The notes below the pieces were generated by a model. That model was not told where the DNA came from. It was given only the letters and a program-made list of their open reading frames with translations, and searched no databases. From NCBI GenBank assembly GCA_002279825.1, contig NCCV01000003.1, positions 1,049,643 through 1,113,642 of the forward strand: a stretch of 64,000 nt of DNA. Direction: 5' to 3'. Shown here in pieces: positions 51,227 to 63,991 of this stretch; the first letter of the stretch is position 1, and each line of letters opens with the position of its first letter. Both the position numbers and the translations under genes were made by a program. This DNA is from Sphingomonadales bacterium 12-68-11 (lineage in GTDB: Bacteria; Pseudomonadota; Alphaproteobacteria; Sphingomonadales; Sphingomonadaceae).

Positions 51227-52231
51227 ATGGACACCAAAGCAGTAGGATTTGCCGGAGCCGGCGCTTTGGCGCTCGGGCTGTTCTTCCCGATAGTTTCGCT
51301 ACCCGTCGTTGGCGGCGTTAGCCTGATTGGAGATTTCACAAACCTGCCTGGACTAGCGATGTTGATGTTGGCAGGACTCGCCGCATACCTTGTCGCGAAG
51401 GATCGATTGAACGAAGTTATCTGGCCCGCCGGTGCATTTGCCCTCATGCTCGCTTACCGTTTCATTCGGTTGCAGTTGAGCATCGCCGAGGCCCGCGCTC
51501 TCATGGAAGAGAGCTTGGCAGGCAATCCTTTCGCCGATCTTGCGCGTGCGGCCGCCAGTGGCATTCAACTTCAATGGGGGTGGCTCGTGCTTGCTCTGGG
51601 CACAGGCGCGTTGATCTATATTTCAATAAGGGCCCGCAAAACGGAAGTTCTCGATCGAACGACCACGCATCACGATCAGAAACCAGTGCTCGTTGCCAGC
51701 CTTGTATTGATGCTCGTCATGCCCGCAATGGAACTCTGGGCTTATGCGAAGGCGGTCGATTCAGCTACCGAGACGGCGCCTGGTACCGCCGCCGTAGATG
51801 CCATTGTCAGCGAAGGTATCGACGGTAGCGGAGCCAGCGCGACGACAAGGGAGGAGCAAACGTATATCCGCGACCATCTTCAGCTCTACGACCTAGACGC
51901 CAAGTACTTTGACAGCATGTTAGACGGTCGCGTCCCCGGCGTGGACTTTAAGATTAAGAATAATGGCAACAAAGCTCTCAACCGCATCACAGTCATCGTC
52001 GAATTTAAGGATGCGAGTGGCGCCAGCATCGCTGAAGAAGAGTATAACCCTGTGCTGGTTTCCGACTTTAATTATGGCGGAGATAACACGCCGCTGAAAC
52101 CGAACTATATCTGGCAGCAAGAACAAGGACAATTTTACACGGCGAAGAGCGTGCCGAGTGAATGGGCGTCTGGCAAAGTATCCGCGCGCATTTCGGATAT
52201 TGAGTTCGCACCTGAGGGCGATTCGCGCTGA
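51227..52231 (+). CDS. Unknown membrane protein with C-terminal beta-sandwich-like domain
   Basis: A 334-residue protein; ATG 51227 follows GGGAGGGG. Five membrane helices are suggested (VGFAGAGALALGLFFPIVSL, PGLAMLMLAGLAAYLVA, WPAGAFALMLAYRFI, WGWLVLALGTGALIYISI, VASLVLMLVMPAMELWAY). A periplasmic or extracellular tail follows with KIKNNGNKALNRITVIVEFKD, resembling FxLYD-type domains. Codon choice is less GC-biased than neighbours (many codons ending in A or T), so recent transfer is possible. No function can be assigned. Confidence 0.75.
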   Translation: MDTKAVGFAGAGALALGLFFPIVSLPVVGGVSLIGDFTNLPGLAMLMLAGLAAYLVAKDRLNEVIWPAGAFALMLAYRFIRLQLSIAEARALMEESLAGNPFADLARAAASGIQLQWGWLVLALGTGALIYISIRARKTEVLDRTTTHHDQKPVLVASLVLMLVMPAMELWAYAKAVDSATETAPGTAAVDAIVSEGIDGSGASATTREEQTYIRDHLQLYDLDAKYFDSMLDGRVPGVDFKIKNNGNKALNRITVIVEFKDASGASIAEEEYNPVLVSDFNYGGDNTPLKPNYIWQQEQGQFYTAKSVPSEWASGKVSARISDIEFAPEGDSR

Positions 52232-52292
52232 ATGCGTGCCAACGCGCCCGCAATGACTGGACGCTTTACCCTTGCTCACCTAGCCGCGCGCC

Positions 52293-52991
52293 ATGTCCGT
52301 CGAAGCGATTGCCCCCGGCCTGTGGTGCGTGAACTCGCACTTCCCCTCGATGGGCTTCAAGGGCAGCGTGCGCATGAGCGTGGCGCGCGGCGATGACGGC
52401 GCGCTGGCGCTCTATTCGCCGGTCGCGATGACCGAAGCCGACGTGGCGGCGATCGAGGCGCTCGGCCCGGTCGCGGCGATCGTCGCCCCCAACACATTCC
52501 ACTATCGCTGGCTGCGCGCCGCGGCCGAGCTGTTCCCGGCCGCGCGGGTGTTCGTGCCGGAAGGGCTCGAGGCCAAGATCGGCGCCGTCCCGCGCGCCGA
52601 AACGATGACCCGCGCGACGCCGCCCGCGCTGCCGCCTGGCATCGCGCATTTCATCTTCGATCGCCACGCGATCCGGGAAACCGCGCTGTTCCACGGCGAG
52701 AGCCGAACGCTGGTGACCTCCGACCTGCTCTACAATTACCAGCGCGAGCATGGCGCGGGCGAAAAGGCCATGTTCGGCCTGCTGGGCTGCTACGGATCGC
52801 CCAAGGTGGTGTTCTACCACCGCTTCGCGTTGCAGGACAAAGCCCAGGTCGCCGAGCTGATCGCGCAAGTCGAAGCCTGGAGACCCCGCCGGATCGTGAT
52901 GTGCCACGGCCGCATAGTCGAAAGCGAGGACGCGCCGGAGATCTTCGCGCGCGCATGGCGCCCGTTTCTGGGCGCACCCACACGCGGCTAG
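52293..52991 (+). CDS. DUF4336 domain protein
   Basis: A 232-residue protein with a metallo-beta-lactamase-like layout but without the HxHxDH motif: GLWCVNSHFPSMGF, the block VAAIVAPNTFHYRWLRAAAELF, GESRTLVTSDLLYNY, and a C-terminal PRRIVMCHGRIVE. These match DUF4336, an uncharacterised family of MBL relatives. Metal binding may survive through the His and Asp residues in FHYRW, TSDLL and CHG (inference). The gene stands alone, convergent with the cytochrome c gene. Confidence 0.82.
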   Translation: MSVEAIAPGLWCVNSHFPSMGFKGSVRMSVARGDDGALALYSPVAMTEADVAAIEALGPVAAIVAPNTFHYRWLRAAAELFPAARVFVPEGLEAKIGAVPRAETMTRATPPALPPGIAHFIFDRHAIRETALFHGESRTLVTSDLLYNYQREHGAGEKAMFGLLGCYGSPKVVFYHRFALQDKAQVAELIAQVEAWRPRRIVMCHGRIVESEDAPEIFARAWRPFLGAPTRG

Positions 52992-53045
52992 CCAGGCCCG
53001 ATGCTCCGTGCGGCGCGCGTGCTCGCTTCGCGCACCCGGCGGAGA

Positions 53046-53582
53046 TTACAGGCCCTTGATATAGTCGATGATCGCCTGGCGCCGCGCGGCGTCCTTGACG
53101 CCGCCGAAGGCCATCTTGGTGCCCGGGACCACGCCGCGCGGATCGGTCAGGTAGCGGTCGAGGCCGGCCTGATTCCAGGTCAGGCCCGAATCGATCATCG
53201 GCTGGCTGAACTCGAAGCCCGCCACCTGACCGGCCTTCTCGCCCCAGATCCCGGCCAGCGACGGACCGATCCCGTTCTTGCCCGGCTCGACCGAATGGCA
53301 GGCCTTGCACTGCGCGAAAGCCGCCGGCTCGACATTGGCCGCCACGGCCGGCGCCGCGGCCGCCGAAGCGGCGGCACTCGGCGCGGCCGAAGCCGCGGCG
53401 CTCGGGCTGGCCGCCGCGCTCGCGCTCGCCGCCGCCGACGGCGCATCGGACGCGGCGACGGTCGCGGCCGCTTCGCTGGCCGCTGTCGTAGGTTCGACGG
53501 CCGCTTCTTCCGGCGGACCGCCACACGCCGCGAGCGACAGGGCAAGAACCAAAGCAAGCGCGGAACCGGTCGAAGGCGTCAT
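53046..53582 (-). CDS. Lipid-anchored class I cytochrome c with long Ala/Ser linker
   Basis: A 178-residue lipoprotein. The signal peptide ends with the lipobox LAAC (Cys19 or so), then an Ala/Ser/Pro-rich linker of about 70 residues with repeated SAAASA-type units, then a cytochrome c domain with CKACH haem site, GPSLAGIWG and the axial methionine in GTKMAFGGVKD. It ends IIDYIKGL. The linker lets the haem domain swing in the periplasm from an inner-membrane anchor, as in CycM-type carriers feeding terminal oxidases (inference). ATG 53582 chosen for the signal peptide. Confidence 0.9.
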   Translation of the reverse strand: MTPSTGSALALVLALSLAACGGPPEEAAVEPTTAASEAAATVAASDAPSAAASASAAASPSAAASAAPSAAASAAAAPAVAANVEPAAFAQCKACHSVEPGKNGIGPSLAGIWGEKAGQVAGFEFSQPMIDSGLTWNQAGLDRYLTDPRGVVPGTKMAFGGVKDAARRQAIIDYIKGL

Positions 53583-53737
53583 GGGCAGTCCATCCGTTGG
53601 CAAAAGACCTCGTCTCCTATCGCCACGCGCGCGGCTTGGAAAGGCTTGCGCGTAGGCCACACCGCGCGGCCGAAATGGCGGTTGCAGCCGCAACCGCCTT
53701 CCCTCGGCAGACCCCCGCTCCTATCCGGGCCGGCTTT

Positions 53738-55114
53738 ATGACGAACGCGGACCCCCTTTCCTGGCGCGGCGAGACGCTCGCGACCTTGCGCATCGCAGGG
53801 CCGCTGGCGCTCGCCAACCTGGCGCAGATGCTGGTCCATGCGATCGACGTCATCTTCGTCGCCCGCCTCGGGCCGGGCGAGCTGGCCGCCGCGAGCCTTT
53901 CGGTCTCGTTGTTCGGGCTGATGATCTGGTCGCTGTCGGGCATGGCCGGAATGGTCGCCGCGCTGATCGCTGCCGAACTGGGACGCAAGCGCCACGCGGT
54001 ACGCGAAGTGCGGCGGTCGGCTCGCATGGGCCTGTGGCTCGCCTTCGGCACCGGGATCGCGGCGATGGGCGTCTGCGCGCTGGGCGAACAGATCATGCGC
54101 GCCGCCGGCCAGGACCCGCGCGTCGCAGCGCTCGGCGGGGATTTCCTCGGCGTGCTGATGTGGGCCTGCGTCCCCGCGCTGCTGGCCAACGTCCTGCGCA
54201 ATTTCGTGTCCGCGCTTGGCCGCCCGGTGTTCGCGACGATGATCACGGTGCTGGCGATCGGCGTGAGCGCGCTCGGCAACTATGCGCTGGTGTTCGGCAA
54301 CCTGGGACTGCCGGCTCTGGGCCTGCGCGGATCGGCGCTGGCGAGCACGCTGACGTCCGTCTTCATGCTGCTGGCCTATGTCGCGGTAATCCGGTCCGAC
54401 CGGCGGCTGCGGCGCTACCGGGTGTTCGGCAACTGGTGGCGGCCCGAATGGCGGCGGCTGCGCGAGCTGGTGCGCAAGGGCCTGCCGGTGACGCTGACCA
54501 TCCTCGCCGAAGCGGGGCTGTTCAGCGGCGCGGCTTTCCTGATGGGGTTGATCGGCCCGCAACAGCTCGCCGGCCATACCATCGCACTCCAGCTCGCGGC
54601 GCTCGCCTTCCAGGTGCCGCAGGGCGTCGCCCAGGCGGCGGCGATTCGCGTCGGCTATTATTTCGGCGCGCGCGAGTACGACGCGATCGGCCGCGCCGGG
54701 TGGAGCGCGATAGGGCTCGGAACCGGGTTCATGCTGATCACCGCCGCGCTCATGCTGTTCGCGCCGATCACCATCATCCGCCTCTACCTCGATCCTGATG
54801 CGCCCGCGAATGCCGCCCTGGTCGGCCATGCGCTCGCCTACATGACGGTGGCGGCGGCCTTCCAGCTCGTCGACGGCCTGCAAGTTGTAACAGCCGGCGC
54901 GCTGCGCGGCTTGCAAGACACGCGCCGGCCGATGTGGATCGCGCTGTTCGGTTACTGGGTGCCGGGTTTGGGGACCGCCATCGCGCTCGGGTTCTTCACG
55001 CCGCTCGCCGGTACGGGCATCTGGATCGGGCTCGCAGTCGGGCTGGTGGTCGTCGCCATTCTGCTGATGCAGCGGTGGAGCGGCCGCGCCCGGCTCGGCT
55101 TGCTGCCGGCCTGA
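53738..55114 (+). CDS. MATE family efflux transporter
   Basis: A 458-residue inner-membrane protein with twelve hydrophobic segments in two homologous halves (for example LRIAGPLALANLAQMLVHAIDVIFVARLG near the start). Other blocks are GMAGMVAALIAAELGRKR, and in the second half QVPQGVAQAAAIRVGYYFGAREYD, all typical of NorM-type drug/cation antiporters. ATG 53738 starts the first helix; the open upstream frame is a shadow. It precedes groESL but has a promoter between. Confidence 0.92.
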   Translation: MTNADPLSWRGETLATLRIAGPLALANLAQMLVHAIDVIFVARLGPGELAAASLSVSLFGLMIWSLSGMAGMVAALIAAELGRKRHAVREVRRSARMGLWLAFGTGIAAMGVCALGEQIMRAAGQDPRVAALGGDFLGVLMWACVPALLANVLRNFVSALGRPVFATMITVLAIGVSALGNYALVFGNLGLPALGLRGSALASTLTSVFMLLAYVAVIRSDRRLRRYRVFGNWWRPEWRRLRELVRKGLPVTLTILAEAGLFSGAAFLMGLIGPQQLAGHTIALQLAALAFQVPQGVAQAAAIRVGYYFGAREYDAIGRAGWSAIGLGTGFMLITAALMLFAPITIIRLYLDPDAPANAALVGHALAYMTVAAAFQLVDGLQVVTAGALRGLQDTRRPMWIALFGYWVPGLGTAIALGFFTPLAGTGIWIGLAVGLVVVAILLMQRWSGRARLGLLPA

Positions 55115-55139
55115 TGCGAAGTTTCTCGCATAGGGGCGG

Positions 55140-55168
55140 TTGACGGCCGGCCGCCGCGGAACCATATG
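55140..55168 (+). promoter_or_regulatory. Promoter of groESL
   Basis: TTGACG (55140-55145), a 17-base spacer, and CATATG (55163-55168). The CIRCE element begins 9 bases after the -10 box, over the transcription start, in the usual repressor position. Confidence 0.7.
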
Positions 55169-55176
55169 CGCGCCGC

Positions 55177-55201
55177 TGGCACTCTCCCCGCGAGAGTGCC
55201 A
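55177..55201. promoter_or_regulatory. CIRCE element (HrcA operator) of groESL
   Basis: Inverted repeat TGGCACTC-TCCCCGCGA-GAGTGCCA, a near match to the CIRCE consensus (TTAGCACTC-N9-GAGTGCTAA), differing in the outer bases. It lies 33 bases before groES, so heat control by HrcA is expected. Confidence 0.9.
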
Positions 55202-55234
55202 ATCGTACCGCCAACATTGGAAGAGGTCATCACA

Positions 55235-55522
55235 ATGGCATTTCGTCCGCTGCACGATCGCGTGCTGGTCCGTCGCATCGAAGCCGAGGAAAAGACGGCC
55301 GGCGGCATCATCATCCCCGACAGCGCCAAGGAAAAGCCGAGCGAGGGCGAGATCGTCGCCGTCGGGACCGGCACCAAGGCCGATGACGGCAAGATCACCC
55401 CGCTCGACGTCAAGGCCGGCGACCGCGTGCTGTTCGGCAAGTGGTCGGGCACCGAGGTCAAGCTCGACGGCGAAGACCTGCTGATCATGAAGGAAAGCGA
55501 CATTCTGGGCGTGATCGGCTGA
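55235..55522 (+). CDS. groES: Co-chaperonin GroES
   Basis: A 95-residue lid subunit: [22 protein letters not shown], mobile loop region with [15 protein letters not shown], and [12 protein letters not shown] at the C-terminus. ATG 55235 follows GGAAGAGG. It caps the GroEL ring. groEL follows 74 bases later. Confidence 0.97.
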   Translation: MAFRPLHDRVLVRRIEAEEKTAGGIIIPDSAKEKPSEGEIVAVGTGTKADDGKITPLDVKAGDRVLFGKWSGTEVKLDGEDLLIMKESDILGVIG

Positions 55523-55551
55523 CCGATCGCCTGAGCCTTTCCCACCCATAA

Positions 55552-57240
<1,689 letters not shown>

Positions 57241-57288
57241 GCCTGACCTGCGCCTGTCGAAGGGTCCGCCTTTCGATCAAACAGCACC

Positions 57289-57320
57289 AGGGGCCGGGAG
57301 AGCGATCTCCCGGCCCCTTT
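57289..57320 (+). terminator. Rho-independent terminator of groESL
   Basis: A perfect 13-base stem AGGGGCCGGGAGA / TCTCCCGGCCCCT with a GCGA loop, then TTT. It lies 48 bases after the groEL stop. Confidence 0.9.
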
Positions 57321-57390
57321 CGCATGGGCGTCGTCTCGCGGCGCTTTGTCGCGTCGCCGCGCGCTGGTAAGGCGGCCGCAAGGGAGAGAG

Positions 57391-58149
57391 ATGATGCGCA
57401 ATCTGCTGTGGTGCTTACCGCTTCTGCTTGGCGCTTGCGCCCCGATGGCGCCCGTCGATTCGGCCGCCAGACCGGCCGACTTTGCCGCCGCGCTGGCCGA
57501 CCCGCAGCGGCCCCAGGCCGAACGCGAGCGTGATGCGGTCCGGTTCCCCGCCGAGGTCTTGGCGTTCGCGCAAGTCGGCACCGGCGAGAAGGTCGGCGAC
57601 TACATCATGGGCGGCGGCTACTGGACGCGCATTCTGGCGAACGCGATCGGCCCGCGCGGCCGGGTCTATGCGTTCCAGCCCGACGAGTTCATCGCTTTCC
57701 GCCCGGCCTATGGCGAGGAGCAGGCGGCTGCGGCGGCCGGGCGCACCAACGTCACACCGCTGCGCGGCTCGATCGCCGCGCCGCCGTTTCCCGAGCCGCT
57801 CGACACCATCATCACCGTCCAGAACTTTCACGATCTTTACATCGGGGCGATGCCGGCCGGGACCGGCCCGCGCGCGATCGCGGCGCTGTTCGATGCGCTG
57901 AGGCCCGGCGGCACGCTGCTGGTGGTCGATCACAGCGCCGCCGCCGGCAGCGGGACGAGCGCGGCCAATACGCTGCACCGGATCGACAAGCAGGCGGCGA
58001 TCGCGGCGCTGACCGCCGCCGGCTTCGTGCTCGAAGCCGAATCGCCCCTCTATGCGCGGCCCGCCGATCCGCGCACCGCCAACGTGTTCGACGCCGCGAT
58101 CCGCGGCAACACCGACCAGTTCACGCTCCGATTCCGCCGCCCGGGCTAG
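57391..58149 (+). CDS. Lipoprotein with SAM-methyltransferase-like fold
   Basis: A 252-residue protein beginning with a lipoprotein signal peptide (WCLPLLLGACAP, Cys about 14), so probably anchored on the periplasmic side. The body follows a class I methyltransferase pattern: VGDYIMGGGYWTRILANAIGPRG, ITVQNFHDLYIG and LRPGGTLLVVDHSA. The motif-I glycines are present (GGGYW). A periplasmic SAM enzyme would be surprising since SAM is cytoplasmic, so it may bind another ligand. ATG 57391 follows AGGGAGAG. Confidence 0.8.
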   Translation: MMRNLLWCLPLLLGACAPMAPVDSAARPADFAAALADPQRPQAERERDAVRFPAEVLAFAQVGTGEKVGDYIMGGGYWTRILANAIGPRGRVYAFQPDEFIAFRPAYGEEQAAAAAGRTNVTPLRGSIAAPPFPEPLDTIITVQNFHDLYIGAMPAGTGPRAIAALFDALRPGGTLLVVDHSAAAGSGTSAANTLHRIDKQAAIAALTAAGFVLEAESPLYARPADPRTANVFDAAIRGNTDQFTLRFRRPG

Positions 58150-58268
58150 CCATCGCGGCTTGGTTCCACGGCTGGCCGCTCCCAGAATTCGCTTCGCCGC
58201 CAGGCAATTGTCGTGCACTCTCGCGTGGTTAAGCTTTTCACAATGGTGACGGGACTACGCTGCAGGTT

Positions 58269-59288
58269 ATGATTTCGAGGCTCTTCGGACGGGTTGCCGC
58301 AGCGGTCGCGCTGGCGCTGGCGACGATTGCGCCGGCGCACGCGAACGACGGCAACACGCTCGAAGCGCAGTTCGATTCGACGTTCGGGACCGAGACTCGC
58401 GCCCCGCGCGACTTCACCGCGACTTATGCGACTCCTTTCGAGCAGCAGCTCGCGCAGCTCGCCAACGGCGCGCGCGGCCGCATCGGCATTGCCGCGGTCG
58501 ATCTTGCCACCGGGCAGGAGATTGCCGTGTTCGGCGACCAGCGTTTCCCGATGGCGAGCACCAGCAAGATCGCCATCGCCGCGACGTATCTCGAAGGGGT
58601 CGAGCAGGGCCGCTGGACGCTCTCGAGCGAGTTCGCGCTGCGCGTGCCGGTCGGCTCGCGGCGCTTCTCCACGGCGATCGCCCCGACCCGCGACGGACAG
58701 GTCATGAGCGCGGCGCAGCTGATCGACCTGATGATCACGCGCAGTTCCAACCCCGCCACCGACGCCCTGCTCAAGGCGGTCGGCGGCCCGGCGGCGGTCA
58801 ACGACTGGGCGCGCCGCGCCGGGATCAGCGAGTTCAACCTGACCCGCGACATCGCCACCTTGGTGCGCGACGACGGCGAGTTCGATCCGGCGGTGCATGT
58901 CGATTTGCGCGACAGCGCCACCCCGCGCGCGATGGCGCAGCTCGTCAGCGGAATCTACCAGGGCAAGTGGCTGTCTCCGGCCAGCCGCGCGGTCATCGTC
59001 AGCGCAATGGAGCGGTGCGTGACCGGCAAGGGCCGCATCCGGGCGCTGTTGCCCGGCGAAGTCACCGTGGCGCACAAGACCGGCACGCTGAGCAATACCG
59101 CCAGCGACATCGGCGTGCTGACGACCCCCGACGGGCGCTCGCTCGCCGTCGCGATCTACGTCACGGGGCAAGGTGGCAAGGCCGGACGCGACGCCAAGAT
59201 CGCCAGTATCGCGCGCGCGCTCTACGATGGCTATTACACGGACGCCGGGCGCCAATACGCCAGCGCCCGCTATCCCACCGCCCAGTAA
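58269..59288 (+). CDS. Class A beta-lactamase-like serine hydrolase (atypical)
   Basis: A 339-residue exported protein; signal peptide to APAHA (about 25). The acylation motif is Ser97-Thr-Ser-Lys100 (FPMASTSK). Where class A enzymes have SDN, this has Ser159-Ser-Asn161. The KTG motif is intact (VAHKTGTLSNTASDIG), and LRDSATPRAM matches the post-omega-loop block DTTTP. The omega loop itself (VRDDGEFDPAVHVD) lacks the usual ExxLN deacylation motif; Glu204 is a possible stand-in. It may be a slow or non-antibiotic hydrolase, or a divergent chromosomal beta-lactamase. It ends before a bidirectional terminator. Confidence 0.83.
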   Translation: MISRLFGRVAAAVALALATIAPAHANDGNTLEAQFDSTFGTETRAPRDFTATYATPFEQQLAQLANGARGRIGIAAVDLATGQEIAVFGDQRFPMASTSKIAIAATYLEGVEQGRWTLSSEFALRVPVGSRRFSTAIAPTRDGQVMSAAQLIDLMITRSSNPATDALLKAVGGPAAVNDWARRAGISEFNLTRDIATLVRDDGEFDPAVHVDLRDSATPRAMAQLVSGIYQGKWLSPASRAVIVSAMERCVTGKGRIRALLPGEVTVAHKTGTLSNTASDIGVLTTPDGRSLAVAIYVTGQGGKAGRDAKIASIARALYDGYYTDAGRQYASARYPTAQ

Positions 59289-59308
59289 GGCGAACGCAGC
59301 GGCCAACG

Positions 59309-59342
59309 AAAAAGGGCGCGGCCTCGCGGCCACGCCCTTTCC
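59309..59342. terminator. Bidirectional terminator
   Basis: Stem AAAGGGCGCGGCC / GGCCACGCCCTTT with one central mismatch and a TCGC loop, A-rich before and T-rich after. It separates the convergent beta-lactamase-like gene and the lipoprotein gene and serves both. Confidence 0.85.
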
Positions 59343-59361
59343 TGATTCGCTGAAAGCCGGC

Positions 59362-59646
59362 TCAGTCGGCGGCGGCAGCGGCGCTCGATTCGCCCTGAAC
59401 TTCGCCTTCGACGTCAGCGGCAGCGCCGTCCACGGCTTCGGCCGCACCGTCGACCGCACCTTCGACCGCCGCGCCCGCGTCGGCGGCAGCGCCTTCGATC
59501 GCGGCACCGGCGGCGTCGGCATTGGCTTCGGCATCGGCCATCGCCGCGTCAGCGGTCTCGCCAGCGGCGTCTTCGGTCGCTTCCGAGCAAGCCGAGAGCG
59601 ACAGCGCGCCGGCGGCGATCGCGGCGGCGAGAATGATCTTGCGCAT
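59362..59646 (-). CDS. Alanine-rich small lipoprotein
   Basis: A 94-residue protein: signal peptide MRKIILAAAIAAGALSLSAC with lipobox LSAC (Cys20), then about 70 residues made of Ala, Asp, Glu and Gly in loose helical repeats (ADAAGAAIEGAAADAGAAVEG and further). The acidic, low-complexity mature part may form an extended rod in the periplasm. ATG 59646 chosen for the signal peptide. No family name recognised; similar Ala-rich lipoproteins are common in sphingomonads. Confidence 0.8.
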   Translation of the reverse strand: MRKIILAAAIAAGALSLSACSEATEDAAGETADAAMADAEANADAAGAAIEGAAADAGAAVEGAVDGAAEAVDGAAADVEGEVQGESSAAAAAD

Positions 59647-59821
59647 GAAATATGTCCTTGAACCGTGGAGGGAAACCGTCGGTCCGAAGGACCGACGCGG
59701 AACACGCAACGGTACGAATTCCGCACCGTTGAATAGTGGCAACTTTGTGGCAGCGCAAGCATCGAGAGCCGCCTGCGTCAAACGGGCTGACCTTCGCCTG
59801 CGCCCCTGCTAGCACCCGCGG

Positions 59822-62677
<2,856 letters not shown>

Positions 62678-62685
62678 ACGCGGAC

Positions 62686-63783
62686 ATGCTGGACCGTCTC
62701 AACCTTCGCGATCACGCCGGGCTGACCGACGCCGCCTGGAACGCCCTCATCGCGGTCGGCGCGGCGGCGATCGGCGTCGCCATCGCGCTGCTTGCCCACC
62801 GGCTCGTGTACATGGCCCTGCTACGCCTTTCGCGGGCGAGCGAAAGCAAGGTCGACGATATCGTGGCCGCGCACCTGCGCAAGCCGACGCGCTGGGCGAT
62901 GGTCGCGCTCGGGCTCATCCTAGCCGCGCGCGAGACCCCGGTGCTGGCCGACGTGTGGCAGAAGATCGCCGGATTCGTGATGCCGGCACTGATCGGCTGG
63001 ATCGTGGTGGCGGTGTTCCGCGCTTTCGTGGAGGCGGCGTGCCTCGACGATCCGAACACCACGCTCGACGACGTGCGCGCGCGCCGGCGGCGCACGCGGC
63101 TCGCGATCGTCTCGCGGATCGTCACTTTCGTGGTGGTGTTCGTCACCATCGGGCTGATGTTGTTGTCGATCCCCGGGGTCCGCGAGATCGGGGTCACCTT
63201 GATGGCTTCGGCAGGCATCGCCGCGCTGGCGGTGGGCGCGGCCGCTCAGCCGGCGCTCAAGTCACTGATCGCGGGCATTCAGATGGCCGTGACCGAGCCG
63301 ATCAGCATCGGCGATGTGGTGATGATCGGCGGCGACGGCGGCACCGTCGAGGACATCCGCTCGAGCTTCGTGATCGTGCGCACCTGGGACGAGCGAAGGT
63401 TGGTGGTGCCGACCTCCAAGTTTCTCGACGAGACGTTCGAGAACTGGAGCCGCAACGGCAGCGCGCTGACCGGGCCGGCGTTCCTGCACCTCGACCCGGC
63501 GGCCGATATCCCGCCGATCCGCGCCGAGTTCGAGCGCTTGGTCGAAGATCACTCCCGCTGGGACCAGCGCAAAAGGGCGCTGCAGGTGACCAACATGGCG
63601 CCCGGCTCGATCGAGATTCGCGCCGTGGTAAGCGCGGCCAGCCCCGGCGACCTGTTCGAGCTGCGTGCCGATATCCGCGAGGCGCTGCTGGCGTGGATTC
63701 GCGTGCACCAGCCCGAAGCGCTCGCGCATACGCGCCAGTTCGAGCCTACTCCCGAACCGGGCATTCCCAACGTTACCGCGTAA
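62686..63783 (+). CDS. Mechanosensitive ion channel, MscS family
   Basis: About 365 residues with N-terminal membrane helices (WNALIAVGAAAIGVAIALLAHRLVYMALL, then MPALIGWIVVAVFRAFVEA, then VSRIVTFVVVFVTIGLMLL). The pore helix is GIAALAVGAAAQPALKSLIAGIQMAV, with the beta domain EPISIGDVVMIGGDGGTVEDI. Length and pore Gly/Ala pattern match MscS relatives that release osmolytes on down-shock. ATG 62686 preferred; TTG 62674 is possible. Coupled to polA. Confidence 0.9.
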   Translation: MLDRLNLRDHAGLTDAAWNALIAVGAAAIGVAIALLAHRLVYMALLRLSRASESKVDDIVAAHLRKPTRWAMVALGLILAARETPVLADVWQKIAGFVMPALIGWIVVAVFRAFVEAACLDDPNTTLDDVRARRRRTRLAIVSRIVTFVVVFVTIGLMLLSIPGVREIGVTLMASAGIAALAVGAAAQPALKSLIAGIQMAVTEPISIGDVVMIGGDGGTVEDIRSSFVIVRTWDERRLVVPTSKFLDETFENWSRNGSALTGPAFLHLDPAADIPPIRAEFERLVEDHSRWDQRKRALQVTNMAPGSIEIRAVVSAASPGDLFELRADIREALLAWIRVHQPEALAHTRQFEPTPEPGIPNVTA

Positions 63784-63991
63784 GGCGGGTGCGAACTTCG
63801 AGCCGTCCGCCGGGCAGAGCGGTGCGCTCCTCGGTGATCCGAGCCTCGCCGAGCAGCGAAAGGTCCTCGCGGTGGAAGCTGTCGGCGCTGGCGACGTGGC
63901 GCTTGGAGGCGCGCGGCGCGCGCAGTACGCGGTCGCTCGGACGCAGGCCGGCGAGGCGGTCGACGATCTCGACCCCGTCCGCTGTGGGCAT
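63773..63991 (-). CDS. Hypothetical protein, possibly continuing past the window edge
   Basis: A 72-codon minus-strand reading with strong coding bias (third positions almost all G or C), ending RLEVRTRLTR. It begins at ATG 63991 but the frame is still open to the window edge and no ribosome-binding site is visible in the nine bases left, so this may be the C-terminal part of a larger protein. Its stop overlaps the end of the channel gene by 11 bases. No family recognised. Confidence 0.55.
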   Translation of the reverse strand: MPTADGVEIVDRLAGLRPSDRVLRAPRASKRHVASADSFHREDLSLLGEARITEERTALPGGRLEVRTRLTR

